Below, one piece after another: positions 1-10,040 of a stretch of DNA of 64,000 nucleotides. Position 1 is the first letter of the stretch. Every line of letters starts with the position of its first letter. The position numbers and the translations under genes are program-made. Source of the DNA: Haliclona indistincta. Lineage: Eukaryota > Porifera > Demospongiae > Haplosclerida > Chalinidae. Where the stretch lies: the NCBI GenBank assembly GCA_964017065.1, contig OZ024790.1, positions 5,690,737 through 5,754,736 of the forward strand. The letters run 5' to 3'. The notes beneath the pieces were generated by a model that ran no database searches, was not told the origin of the DNA, and saw nothing but the letters and a program-made list of their open reading frames with translations.

Positions 1-182
1 ACTTCTTTCTCTTTCGGACTGCCTTTTCTTCGCTGCAGTTTGCCACCTCCTCCTTTTCGCTGCATCTTACAGTCTCTAGTGGGCTCGGCGATGCGGACAG
101 TGTTGTCAAAACATCACCTATGGTTCGATTTTTCTGATAACATTGTCCAGAGCGGGTAAATCGATTATAATTTGCGGCAATC

Positions 183-780
183 ATGTTGCTTTGTGTGTTG
201 GTGTTCACTGTTTTGGTGACCTTGAGTAGTACCTTAGGCTCAGCTCATGATTTCTACTCTCTTTCAGCAGTAAATATGCAAGGAGAGCATGTACCATTGG
301 AGCAATACAGAGGAAAGGTATGCATTTGGAATTTGCAAAACATGAATTCATTGTTCTTTTGTCTCAATTTTGTAGGTAATTCTTGTGGTAAATCTCGCAA
401 GTGAGTGTGGATATACTGACCATAATTACAAGCAGCTGACTAGCATGCAGGATCTTTATGGACGTCGTGGATTTACAGTCCTCGCTTTCCCGTGTAATCA
501 GTTTGGGCAACAAGAGCCAGGCACGGATAGTGAAATATTGTTCTTTGCCACCAAGAAGTATGATGCCAATTTTCCAATCTTTTCTAAAGTTGATGTTAAA
601 GGAGAGAACATGTGTGATGTGTACAGATACTTGACTGAATCAACTGGTAGCTTTCCGAATTGGAACTTCAACAAGTACCTCATTGATCGACACGGAGAAG
701 TGGTGCAGTTTTTCACTGCTACTGATACTTTCACTGATATAAAACAGTCCATTTCATATTTGCTTAGCAAACAGAAATAA
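183..780 (+). CDS. Glutathione peroxidase 7/8-like secretory-pathway peroxidase
   Basis: Two exons (183-317 and 376-780) are joined across a 58-bp GT-AG intron and give about 179 residues. A hydrophobic N-terminal signal peptide is followed by a thioredoxin-fold peroxidase domain. The peroxidatic cysteine is in ASECGYT, so this is a Cys rather than a selenocysteine enzyme. The FPCNQFGQQEP block supplies the conserved Gln and a second Cys, and the tryptophan is in FPNWNFNKYL. This matches the small monomeric GPx7/GPx8 class, which reduces peroxides in the ER and can pass oxidising equivalents to protein disulfide isomerase. The C-terminus (LLSKQK) has no KDEL-like retention signal, so the protein may be secreted. 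The gene converges on the ankyrin gene, whose stop lies about 110 bp away. Confidence 0.9.
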
Positions 781-889
781 CTGTGCAACTGACTAGATGT
801 GGTTGTGTAATTATGACCAAATGTTTACATAACACATATTTTCACAAAAAATATATAATAATTCAGTTAGCAAAGTTTTTAGTCAGAGA

Positions 890-3800
890 TCACATAACCT
901 GATATGGATCAAGAGGAGGTTGAACCTTGTGGTCTGTTTGGTTGTGAGCAGGTGTAGATGTTACCGGAACGCTGGGTCCGAATACAGACGTTGTCTCTGA
1001 TAGCAAGTCGTCGTTTTGTGGAAGCGCTAGGTCAGTATGTTCATCACTCTCTTCTCTCTCGTACTCTTTGCTGCCTTCAATGCTAACCTGCTCCTGTTCT
1101 TCACTGTTCTGTTGTGCTAAAACTTGAAACTCCTTTATCCAGTGCTTGTAAGCTTCTTCAGTGTATGCTAGCAAGTCAAGCACACCTTTGTCTGTCGTCA
1201 ACCAGAATGCATATCGATGAAGTTCATGTGGCGAGAAGTCAGGACGAGCAGTCACAGCAAGACTAGGAGAGGAATATACTCTATACACACGGGCCTCCTT
1301 CTTGTTTCTTCGAGAGTCACTTCGAGACCAGCACAAAGTGCCTTTGTTAGGATATACCCAGAAATAATAGTGCCTCGGAGGATCTGTTGAATAAAACACA
1401 TAAATAAAAATAGTTAGAACCCCAGAATAGCTAACCATTGCTGTTTCGTGGAAAATACCCAAGATAGCTCCCTCGTGATAATACCTCAATGTCTGCTTGT
1501 GTGAGTGGTTCCTGACTCAGTGTGTTGTCCAGTAGTAATGATGCATTATCGAGCAAACTGGTCTGATCCATTGATAGTGTCTCTGCTATTACACTGTTGT
1601 TATCAGCATTGGTAAGATTATCAAAACTGGTTGAACGACCAATTGTACTACTGTGACTCATAGTCCTGATAAAATAAAAACAAGATGCAAATGAGGAAAG
1701 AGAAATTTATAACAATGAACTAAAACATGTACATAGGCTACTACCAAACTCCACATAAATACAAGCAAAAGCTAGGAGAGAGAATAACCTTGTCATTCTG
1801 GTAAAATCAGCTATGGAGTTCTCTTGGCATGTAAAAAGAGCCACAGCATATTCATTGCCTTGCTCTCGAGAGTAGTCAAGTGGTGTTTTCCCTTCAAAAT
1901 CTTTCTGAGTAGCATCAGCTCCTTTGGTTAGTAGAGTGTAGCACACATCAACCTTGTCATTTACAGCAGAGTAATGGAGTGGTGTGCGTCCCTGTGAGAG
2001 TGTAAACAATAATGGAATAATTATTACACATACACACAATACAGCAGTAGCAGTTATTATGACATACTTTTTTATCAATATCATGAACAGTATCATGTCT
2101 AAGTGCTGTAATAATCTCCACAGCAGCTACACATCCCAGCTTAGCAGCCTTATGCATTACAGTTCTGCCATTATGGTCCTTGAAGTAAGTCATGTCCGGT
2201 TTGAGAAGTAACTCCAAACAGCGTGTTTCTTTTTCATGAACAGACCTTTAAAAAAACATTCCATAAAGACCACCGCAAACAATCCACTTCTGCATCTAAT
2301 ATTCTTACCAGTGCATGGCTGTTTCACCATCCATGTCCTTTTCCTCTACATCAGCTCCACGTGACAACAGATACTGCAGCACCTGAAAATTTTGGTGATA
2401 AGCAGCCCACATCAGTGTGGTCATGTCAGCTGAGTCTGAGCTATTGACTTCTGATGCTGAATACTGAGATTAAAGAATGTGTTTTATTGATACAAAAGAG
2501 TACATTGTGAGCTCAATACCTTCAGTAATTCAGCGATAGGTTTAGTAGTGAGTGGTTTAGTAGCCCAGTGGAGTGGTAGTCGTCCATCACAATCTCTAAT
2601 ATCAGGATTAGCTCCATTGAAAAGCAATAACTGTATCAATGACAGTGCTCCAACATAAGAGGCAAGGTGAAGAGCAGTGGAACCATCTACTGCCTAAATT
2701 ATAACAATGTAATTCGGCCAGTCAGTAACTTTTTCTTACTACCTTGTGATCAAGATTTGCACCACGCCTGATCAGGAAGTCAGCACAGTGCAATTGTACA
2801 CCTTGGCCTTCAGGTAATATGCTGTAATGTGAATGAAAGACCATAAACTGAATGATCATACACTTACCAGTACATTAGTGGAGTATACCCACCACCATCC
2901 AATCCATTCACATCATACCCTTTGACTAAAAGATCTCGTATCTTTGCTAAATTACCATTCCTGTAGTGAGATATGTGTAGGATGCACATTATACAGCAAA
3001 CTACAAGAGCTAGAGCTAGCAGGCAAGCAATGACTGGCCCCAATGTACCTTGCAGCTAAGTGGAGTTCTCCAAGTTCCAGAGAACTATCAGGAACATTGA
3101 CAGAAAGCTGCAGCTGTGATGATTGGGTCTGCTGAATGAATTCATCATCTCTATAGGTAGAGCCATTGTCCTGATCTTCCAATAGATTGGTTTGTATCCC
3201 TTCATCAACCAGTTCAGTATGTTTAGAAGATGGAGAGGAGAAGCCAGGAGGAGAGATATGAGACAGTGCCTTGGAGTATGCTTTGACCACTTCAAATAAG
3301 GCAAAAGTAAACAAGAGAGATAAAATGCTACTAGTCTTACATTCAGCTTCTGATGGTTGAATCGTGCCATAGACAGGACAGGAAGGAATGGAGACAGCAT
3401 GAGAGGAACAATGAAGAGAGTATGGAGGAGGGTTTCGATCTCTCTTACGAGTAAACTTAAAATCTGTATATGGCAAGAAAAGATACATAAACATATAATT
3501 ATGCACGTTCAACTACCTGTAGGTAAATTGAGGCTGGATGTAGACTTCACTTTGAGTAAAGGTGGTAATGTTTGATCAATATTTTCTCCTTCTTCATCTA
3601 CAGTGAATCAACATTAATGTACAGTACAGTCGTGTACATAGATGAGATAATGTGATATAGCTTGGAAGAACACTGTGTTCTATTTTACCTGTTGATAAGT
3701 TTTCAGTTTGATCAGGTGATATCAATTTGACCTCAGTTGTTTGACTTGTGTCTTTAGATTCACTGTTGCCTTCATTATCTTCCCAAGATATAGTCTGAGG

Positions 3801-5384
3801 AATATGGCTGTCTACTGGTGCCGCAGTGTCATTAGCCAAGTGTTCAACAGGTGTTTGCTTAGGTTTAGACCGCTTCCTTCTCTTATGCTTCACTTGTGGC
3901 TTCTCTAGTGAAGGAGATCTTGGTGCGAACTTGCTACTCGATTCTTTTGCAACTTGATGGAGATGATCTTTACTGTGAGCAGAACCTACAACTTCACCAT
4001 TCTCACTCTCGATTTCTTCAACATCTTCAAGCATTGGTACAAATTTGGCGGCAGATTTCAACTCATGAGAAGTGGTAAGTGCAGGAGACAGTAATGAATC
4101 TGCTGTTGTGTCAAAATATGTGTTTTCATCTTCAGCATCTTCCACTAGTAGGTCACCACTTGATACAGTATGGAGTTTGCTCAATGATTCAGACTGTGAC
4201 ACATCGACGTGTGCAGTTTTCTCCTGTTTCTTGACATCAGACATCTGACTGGTAGATTTTTCTTCTCCAGATTTTTCATCCGTTCGCTTTTCACTTCTTT
4301 CTCGTTCTATTCTATCATCCTTGCGACTTTCTTGAGGTAGCAAAGTTTTATGCGATTTTGATTTCATAGAAAAAGCTCTTGCACCAGTTTGATGTTTCTT
4401 AGGCAATACAGGGACAAGAGTTGGATCGGCAATGTAAGAGTGATGCTGCCGTTCCATGATGTTGTTCCTGGTCATTAGCGGTGAATCTTGGTCAGATTTC
4501 GAATCATCATCAGCTGAGGAGTCTATTGGTTCTCTCTCAGAGCCAACTTTAGAATGCTTGTGTCTCCAATAGGATGTGGTGCGATGTTTAGGTGCTGGAG
4601 CTATAGCAATAATTGTACCAGTACTGGCAGAGTGAAGATCATTACCATCGCGTAAGCTAATTCTAGAAGAGTTATGAAGCGCTGTCCTGTCATCGTCTCC
4701 TTCGCCCTTTAGTTCTTCTTGATCAGAAATGTCTTCCTGGCTGACATGAAGGTCATTCTGGCTGTTTGAATTCAACGAACCGGTGACTGGTTTTGTAGTG
4801 TTTGTGCTGTCGGCTGATGCGAGAGAGTGTGAGCTGGTGGTCCAAGCTACCCTAGTGACAAGTGGTTGAGAAGATATAGAGTGCGAAGAAACTGTGAATA
4901 CGTCAGGAATAGGTGTTTTTTGTTCAGATTCTGAAAATAAATCAACAGAAGGAGCAACCGAGTTATGGGGTGTTCTCTTCTTTTTCTTAGATCTGCGCTT
5001 TCTTTCGCTGGCTGTCTCAGTTAGACTTTTGGAAACATTACCCAGTCGCTTCTCTATCTTGAACTGTTTGTTTTCCTCTCCAGACTCATTCACAGTAGAT
5101 TTGATGTCGGAAACATTCCATGCCGGGGAAGCAACTCTCTCCTCATCCGCCCCGCCCACCTCAGTAGACCAGCGGTTAGCCGGTGCTTGCAGCCAACCGG
5201 ATCGAACCGGAGGGGCGCCTTCGGGCTCTTCGTCATCTTCTAAAGGTGTCACAGTCGCAGTGCGAGTCTTCATCCAATGGCGATGTGATTGCAGGACTTT
5301 CCTAGCTTGCGACAACGTCTGAGCAACATTGAGGGACTGCGTTACATCAGCAACACCAGTGACTGATGGAGGGCGAACCGCCAT
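890..5384 (-). CDS. Large ankyrin-repeat protein with C-terminal PH-like domain
   Basis: Twelve exons can be joined in frame from the ATG at 5384: 3689-5384, 3517-3597, 3341-3463, 3049-3289, 2868-2960, 2743-2821, 2520-2693, 2309-2463, 2068-2245, 1789-1991, 1436-1665 and 890-1383. They give about 1,250 residues. The first ~560 residues are low-complexity and charged, rich in Ser, Glu and Lys, with KRRKRSK-type basic clusters. About seven ankyrin repeats follow (for example DGSTALHLASYVG, DGRLPLHWAT, NGRTVMHKAAKLG and GRTPLHYSAVNDK). After an acidic linker comes a PH-like fold containing YYFWVYPNKGTLCWS and HRYAFWLTT. The FWVYP...LCWS pattern recalls the cortex-anchoring PH domain of Num1/Mcp5, but that link is tentative. 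No named orthologue is recognised; a cortical or membrane-linked scaffold role is inference. Confidence 0.75.
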
Positions 5385-5634
5385 TGCTGAATAAACTGTA
5401 CTGTAACAAAAATCATGGTCGCAAGTAGTGTTGTTGTACAAAATAGCATGTCACTATGGTAACAATGAAATTCAATACTTGATGGTAGAATCATAATAAA
5501 TGGTTATAATAACAATTACAACAAAAATAATACTGCAACAGAAATACCCTAAATAAATTCCAATGCATCTTTTAGTATAAAAAATCTTTCGCTTTCATGA
5601 GCTAATGTTAGCAAGCAGTTATTGGCTATTTTAA

Positions 5635-8600
5635 TCACTTCTTTTCCTTCAATTCTGTACCATCTGTGTGAACAGATACTGCCCTAAAGAGAGAAAAAGA
5701 CCAAAAACAATAATTTTCATCTAACTGAATTCTCTTACTTTGATTTCAAATACAGCAAAACAATCAACACAGCAATGATACCAAGAATTATTGCAATTAT
5801 CACTACTGGCACAACAACACTGATAGCAATCACTTGTTCCTCTGTAGGGAGGGGAAGGAGGGTGGGAAGGGAGGGAGGGAGGAGGTAGGCGAAGGAGGGT
5901 GGAGAGGGAGGGAGGAGGAGGTAGGGGAAGGAGGGTGGGAAGGGAGGGAGGGAAGGGAGGGAGATAGGTAAACAAGAAAAATTTACACACTGATGTGAGA
6001 CTCACCTGGCAGCCCACCAAAAGCTAAAAGAAAAAATCAAAAGATAGTTATGACAAAATCAGAGTCATCACTAGTCACTTACTTGGTGCTGAGCATAACA
6101 CGGGAAGGTAGAATTATAAAGAGAGAGAAGTAATAACCAATTTTAACAATATAAAATTCAACTCACGTGGTGTCGGAACTATAGAGAGTGAGAGAATAGT
6201 AAATGTAACAAGTTGTATCACACATTACTGCTGCTTACCATTGCTAGGTTGAACAATGCCTGATACACTAGCATACTCAGTGAATGGTGAGTACTCAAAC
6301 CTGTCTGGATTAGCTTCTACTTGTACCGCTGATCGTACACGTACCTGAATCAAACACATAGTGTTGATTATTACATATCAGTACATGTAGATACAAGACA
6401 TCTGAAGAATAATTATGCTCTTTACAAGTTACTTACTAGATAAGAGTTACCAACTGTTACTCCAGTTACAACAGAAAAAGAGAATTCGGGAAGAATGCGC
6501 AGTGTGTTGACCACAGCATCCTGCCGAGATGTAAACTGGACTTCGTAGAAGGCGAGAGGACCAATAGGACGCACAGTGTCAACTGTGTTCCAGACTGCTA
6601 GTAAGGTCATGTTGTCTGGCGTGACACGAAGAGTCAGACCAGTAGGAAAAGTGGTTGGAGCTGTTGAGAGGATAATAAAAATTGTTAAGTTTTAATCCGA
6701 ATAAAAATCGCAGTAATTAAAGGAGTTAACAGTTCACAACTTCCTCTGCATACACATGACTAGGATTAGCATTATTTACAAGCATCGAACAATTAAGTAA
6801 ATGACAGTGGAACACACGACACATAAGGCTTGGAGGCTCAGTGCTTGCCTCACTGTGTTTTCGAAAAAAATTACAGACAGAGTCAGTAGGTTGGAGAAAG
6901 AAATACATGTCTGTATCAAAAATATTAAGCGGTAATTAAAAAAATACAGACCAGGTCAAGTAACTTAAGATGGTGATATTTAAGACACACATGACATACA
7001 TGACAAAAACGTGATGTGTGCATGCAACACTAACGATTTCCAAAGGTGTCTAGTACAGTGAGGAATGGAGCCTCATCTCCTACTTGCCCCATCATGTTAG
7101 TAGCTCTGGCAGCAACCCAGTATCTTGTCCCAGCACTCAAACCGCTCAGTGTGTATTCATAGCGTCCAGTAGCTGAGCTATCAACAACAAGGTTGCTTTT
7201 TAAAGAGGCATCGGCATAATTAGTGTAACGTGAGCTACGATAGAAAACGCTTGTGTCCGTGAGCAGAGAGTCTATCGTGTTGCCAGGAGGAAGAAAGGTA
7301 ATGGTAAGAGAGTTCCTGGTCTTGGGAATACCAAATATATTGACTGAACCTGGTGGAGTAGTTTCTACAAGACAAGAAAACAAACAACACGTAATTGTGC
7401 TGATGGCACTGCACTGCCAATAATTACATTTCCCATAATTAACCCTCGGTGCATGCACGATGGTTACGATACTTCACTCATTCGTTCTGTCCATTAAGCT
7501 GCAGAAATCGGCAATCACTTCTACACGCTGGTAAGGTTATTAGCATGATAAGCATGACCATCTTAGACCTCTCTGACCACAAAAGCGCCCATAGTGACTA
7601 CCTAGGTACTTATAGATTCTATCTAAACTGCAGGACAGCTCTGAGGGAGCGTAGACATTTCAAGAAAGAGCCTACACTACAGCAATGGCTACCTACTCAC
7701 ATGTTCATGGTCACGCCCTTGTGACACACGTTGTGTACATAGCTCCAAACCAGGACCTAACACTACAATGTGCATGACACGCTGAGAGTTTTGTGAAATC
7801 TTTCGTTCATTGTTTTACAGTTCAAGTTATTCACAAACATGACATACAAAATAATGCTCTGTATGTAGCACATGTAGAATTCCTGCCCCTATGATTATCG
7901 ACAGTAATTATGTAATTTAGGTAGCATGTACCAGGTGGTCTGCTACATGTATTATATGAATTGCCCACTAGTACATGTAATTAATGCTTAATACTGTTAT
8001 TCCTATTTTGAGTGTCCATGAGCAATACAAAAACTTTCTCAAAGTCCATATGCAGCTACAGGCATGACACAGATTCCTTAGTAGTTATACATGTACATGC
8101 ATCATGATGTACTATAATAAACAAGAAACCTCACCAGCTAGATTGCCACAGAGTACAAAACTCTGCACTCCACTGGTACCATCAGAATTTCTAATGCGGC
8201 ACTGATACACTCCAGGAGTGCTCACAGCTGACAGAGACAATGTGCTTGCTGAACCGTCTGGCATGGTGGTAACACTGGTGGCTGTTACAAAGCCATTGAT
8301 AAACCACTCTATCCTGGAAGAGGAGGAAGAACCAGTGAAATTACAGGAGAGAGTGATAGAAGTGCCAAATTCGAATTCAATTGGGTTGTTTGGGGGAGAA
8401 GTACCATTGAGCTGTGCAGTAATATCTGAGAAATTTAAAACCATTCAGTGACTGAGAGAGAACTATACTAGATGAGTGAATGAATGAGTGAGTGAGCGAG
8501 TGAGTGAGTGAGTGAGTGAGTGAGTGAGTGAGTGAGTGAGTGAGTGAGTGAGTGAGTGAGTGAGTGAGTGAGTGAGTGAGTGAGTGAGTGAACAACATAC

Positions 8601-9508
8601 TAGATACTGCTGGTATTGAAGAGCCTGTGAAACATAAGTCAGTCAATAATACCAAAGCCCCTATAGCTAGTACACATGACGTCACTCACCTACAGACACT
8701 GTTACAACTCTAGACACAGCAGTCTCTCCAGAAACACTTGTCCTACACTCATAGCTACCATTCATACTGGCAGAGAAGGATGTAATAGTTAGTGAAGCAC
8801 TTGCTGATGAGTTCATAACAGAACCAAAGTTAACAGGATCACCTCCACGAAGAAACGAAATGGTGTCCGGCATTACTGAGCTTTGGAATGTGCAAGTAAT
8901 GGTTACAGTGGCATCTTCTACGATACTGGTGGGAGTGACTAAAATAGTGGGGCTTGGACCTGTATAATAATGATCATGACATGTCATGTTGACGTGCTAA
9001 TTAAGACTCACTAGTAAAATTGAACAAGCATATTGATTGTGATGATCCACTACAGTCTTGTCCTTCAAATGAACCGTTCTTCAGTAACACAAGACAATTA
9101 TTACTTCCTGATCCAGCTGTAACTTCATCTGATATCAAGCTGGACGCCATACTATTGTCTATTGAACTGGTTAGGTCGTTCCCACTGTATTGGTACCCCA
9201 CCCAGAAAGCGTCATTGCCTCCAAGTCGAGCAGCATATTGACGAACAACTCTTAGCTCATCTGCAGTCACAACTGTAATCAGCTCCCCGCCATTATAGTT
9301 ACTGGCACAAGCTGCCATAGCTGCTGACTGCGATTGAGGGGTTGTAGTAATGGCCACACATTTCCCACAGGAGAGCGGATGGGTGAAGCGAGGACATGCG
9401 CTACACACAGCTGGACGAAGAAGTGAAATATGTGAACTAGATACAGTAGTAAGAGAGTAACATACCGGTCAAGGAGAGAAGAAAGAAGCAGATAGATACA
9501 AAACCCAT
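5635..9508 (-). CDS. C-type lectin/Ig/FN3 single-pass membrane receptor (receptor 1)
   Basis: The first exon (start 9508) encodes a signal peptide beginning MGFVSICFFLLSLTG. Next come a C-type lectin-like domain (9001-9410; DAFWVGYQYSG, paired cysteines ending in SQSICLF), Ig-like domain 1 (8690-8960; TITCTFQ...GSYECR), a 25-nt exon, Ig-like domain 2 (8130-8430; TLSCNF...GVYQCR), FN3 domain 1 (7035-7365), FN3 domain 2 (from about 6660 down to 6240), a stalk made from three tiny exons, a transmembrane exon (5741-5841; IAISVVVPVVVIIAIILGII) and a short tail ending at 5635. C-type lectins and Ig/FN3 modules usually mediate surface recognition or adhesion; the ligand cannot be read from sequence. 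The short basic tail has no clear signalling motif. Receptor 2 on the same strand is a diverged neighbour. Confidence 0.78.
5846..5968. repeat. Polypurine (G/A-rich) tract in a receptor 1 intron
   Basis: About 120 bp of almost pure purine on the plus strand, made of GGGA and GGAGG runs with two imperfect ~60-bp sub-repeats. It lies directly upstream, on the minus strand, of the acceptor for the transmembrane exon, where it supplies an unusually long polypyrimidine tract. Such sequence can form triplex or G-quadruplex DNA. Confidence 0.85.
6006..6178 (-). other. Three micro-exons (12, 6 and 18 nt) encoding the receptor 1 stalk
   Basis: The exons lie at 6167-6178, 6083-6088 and 6006-6023. Each is flanked by good splice signals: AG before, and GTGAGT, GTAAGT and GTGAG after. 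All are multiples of three and all introns share phase 1. Joined to the flanking exons they read VPTPPPTFGGLPEEQV, a proline-rich juxtamembrane stalk leading into the membrane exon. Because each is frame-neutral, any subset could be skipped without breaking the protein. Confidence 0.7.
7423..8127. other. About 700-bp receptor 1 intron, no gene seen
   Basis: This lies between the FN3-1 exon and the Ig-2 exon. An open frame on the plus strand here has no recognisable domain. It is AT-rich, with no obvious repeat or conserved element. Confidence 0.5.
8473..8591. repeat. (TGAG)n microsatellite
   Basis: About 30 tandem TGAG units (TCAC on the minus strand), with a few TGAA and CGAG variants at the left edge. 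The tract is intronic in receptor 1, between the 25-nt exon and the Ig-2 exon. It opens an artefactual THSL-repeat frame on the minus strand. Confidence 0.97.
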
Positions 9509-9827
9509 CGTTCCGAGAGAGTTCTGGAATGGAGGACTATCAAAAACACGGACGTTTACGGAACGCTGAGTAAATACTGTAGTGATCATGAATAATTAAT
9601 AGGCAGGTAGTAATAATAATACTCTTGATTGTAGTGGACCTGCAATTTTTATCAGGAGCATAACAGCGATTTGCTCGAGTTATTAATAGTGTTACCCAAG
9701 CATGGTTTTTGATAGTCCTCCATTCCAGAACTCTCTCAGAACGATGGGTTTTGTATCTATCTGCTTCTTTCTTCTCTCCTTGACCGGTATGTTGCTCTCT
9801 TACTACTGTATCTAGTTCACATATTTC
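9425..9827. repeat. 122-bp inverted duplication of the receptor 1 5' exon
   Basis: The left arm is 9425-9546 and the right arm 9706-9827. By hand alignment the arms match at 120 of 122 positions when one is reverse-complemented, and are separated by 159 bp. Each arm carries 5' leader, ATG, the complete signal-peptide exon, the GT donor and about 40 bp of intron. The high identity implies a recent duplication or gene conversion. Confidence 0.93.
9744..9786 (+). pseudogene. Orphan signal-peptide exon, inverted copy of receptor 1 exon 1
   Basis: On the plus strand this copy encodes the same MGFVSICFFLLSLTG start and keeps the GGTATGTT donor. No lectin-domain exon follows on the plus strand before the minus-strand receptor 2 gene begins at about 10041. 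It is therefore either a dead fragment of a duplicated gene, or a first exon that would have to splice to something not recognised here. Confidence 0.7.
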
Positions 9828-10040
9828 CTAGTGATTCATTTAAACATACTAAATTTTTTCTGGGAAATCAATTTTTAATGTACATGTTAGTGACCACATA
9901 TGAACTACTACTAGAGAAGACAAGAACACAATCATAATTATTATTATTATTACGCTACATATGCAACAAAAACCACTAAAGCATAGAACAAAGTGTGAAT
10001 AATTAACTAGGATGGTCAGCGTAGTAGTTGCATTGGTTCT

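Noticed and set aside
2309..2382. Extra intron in the ankyrin gene at a TTTTCAG before 2382
   Set aside because: The frame runs straight through (HQNFQVLQYLLSRG), an intact ankyrin helix, so no intron is needed.
3056..3400. Separate minus-strand ORF of 114 codons
   Set aside because: It is an out-of-frame shadow of ankyrin-gene exons 3049-3289 and 3341-3463.
4894..5322. Plus-strand 142-codon ORF
   Set aside because: It is antisense to the first exon of the ankyrin/PH gene and has no domain or splice context.
8377..8685. Minus-strand protein with THSL repeats
   Set aside because: It is created by the (TCAC)n microsatellite inside a receptor 1 intron.
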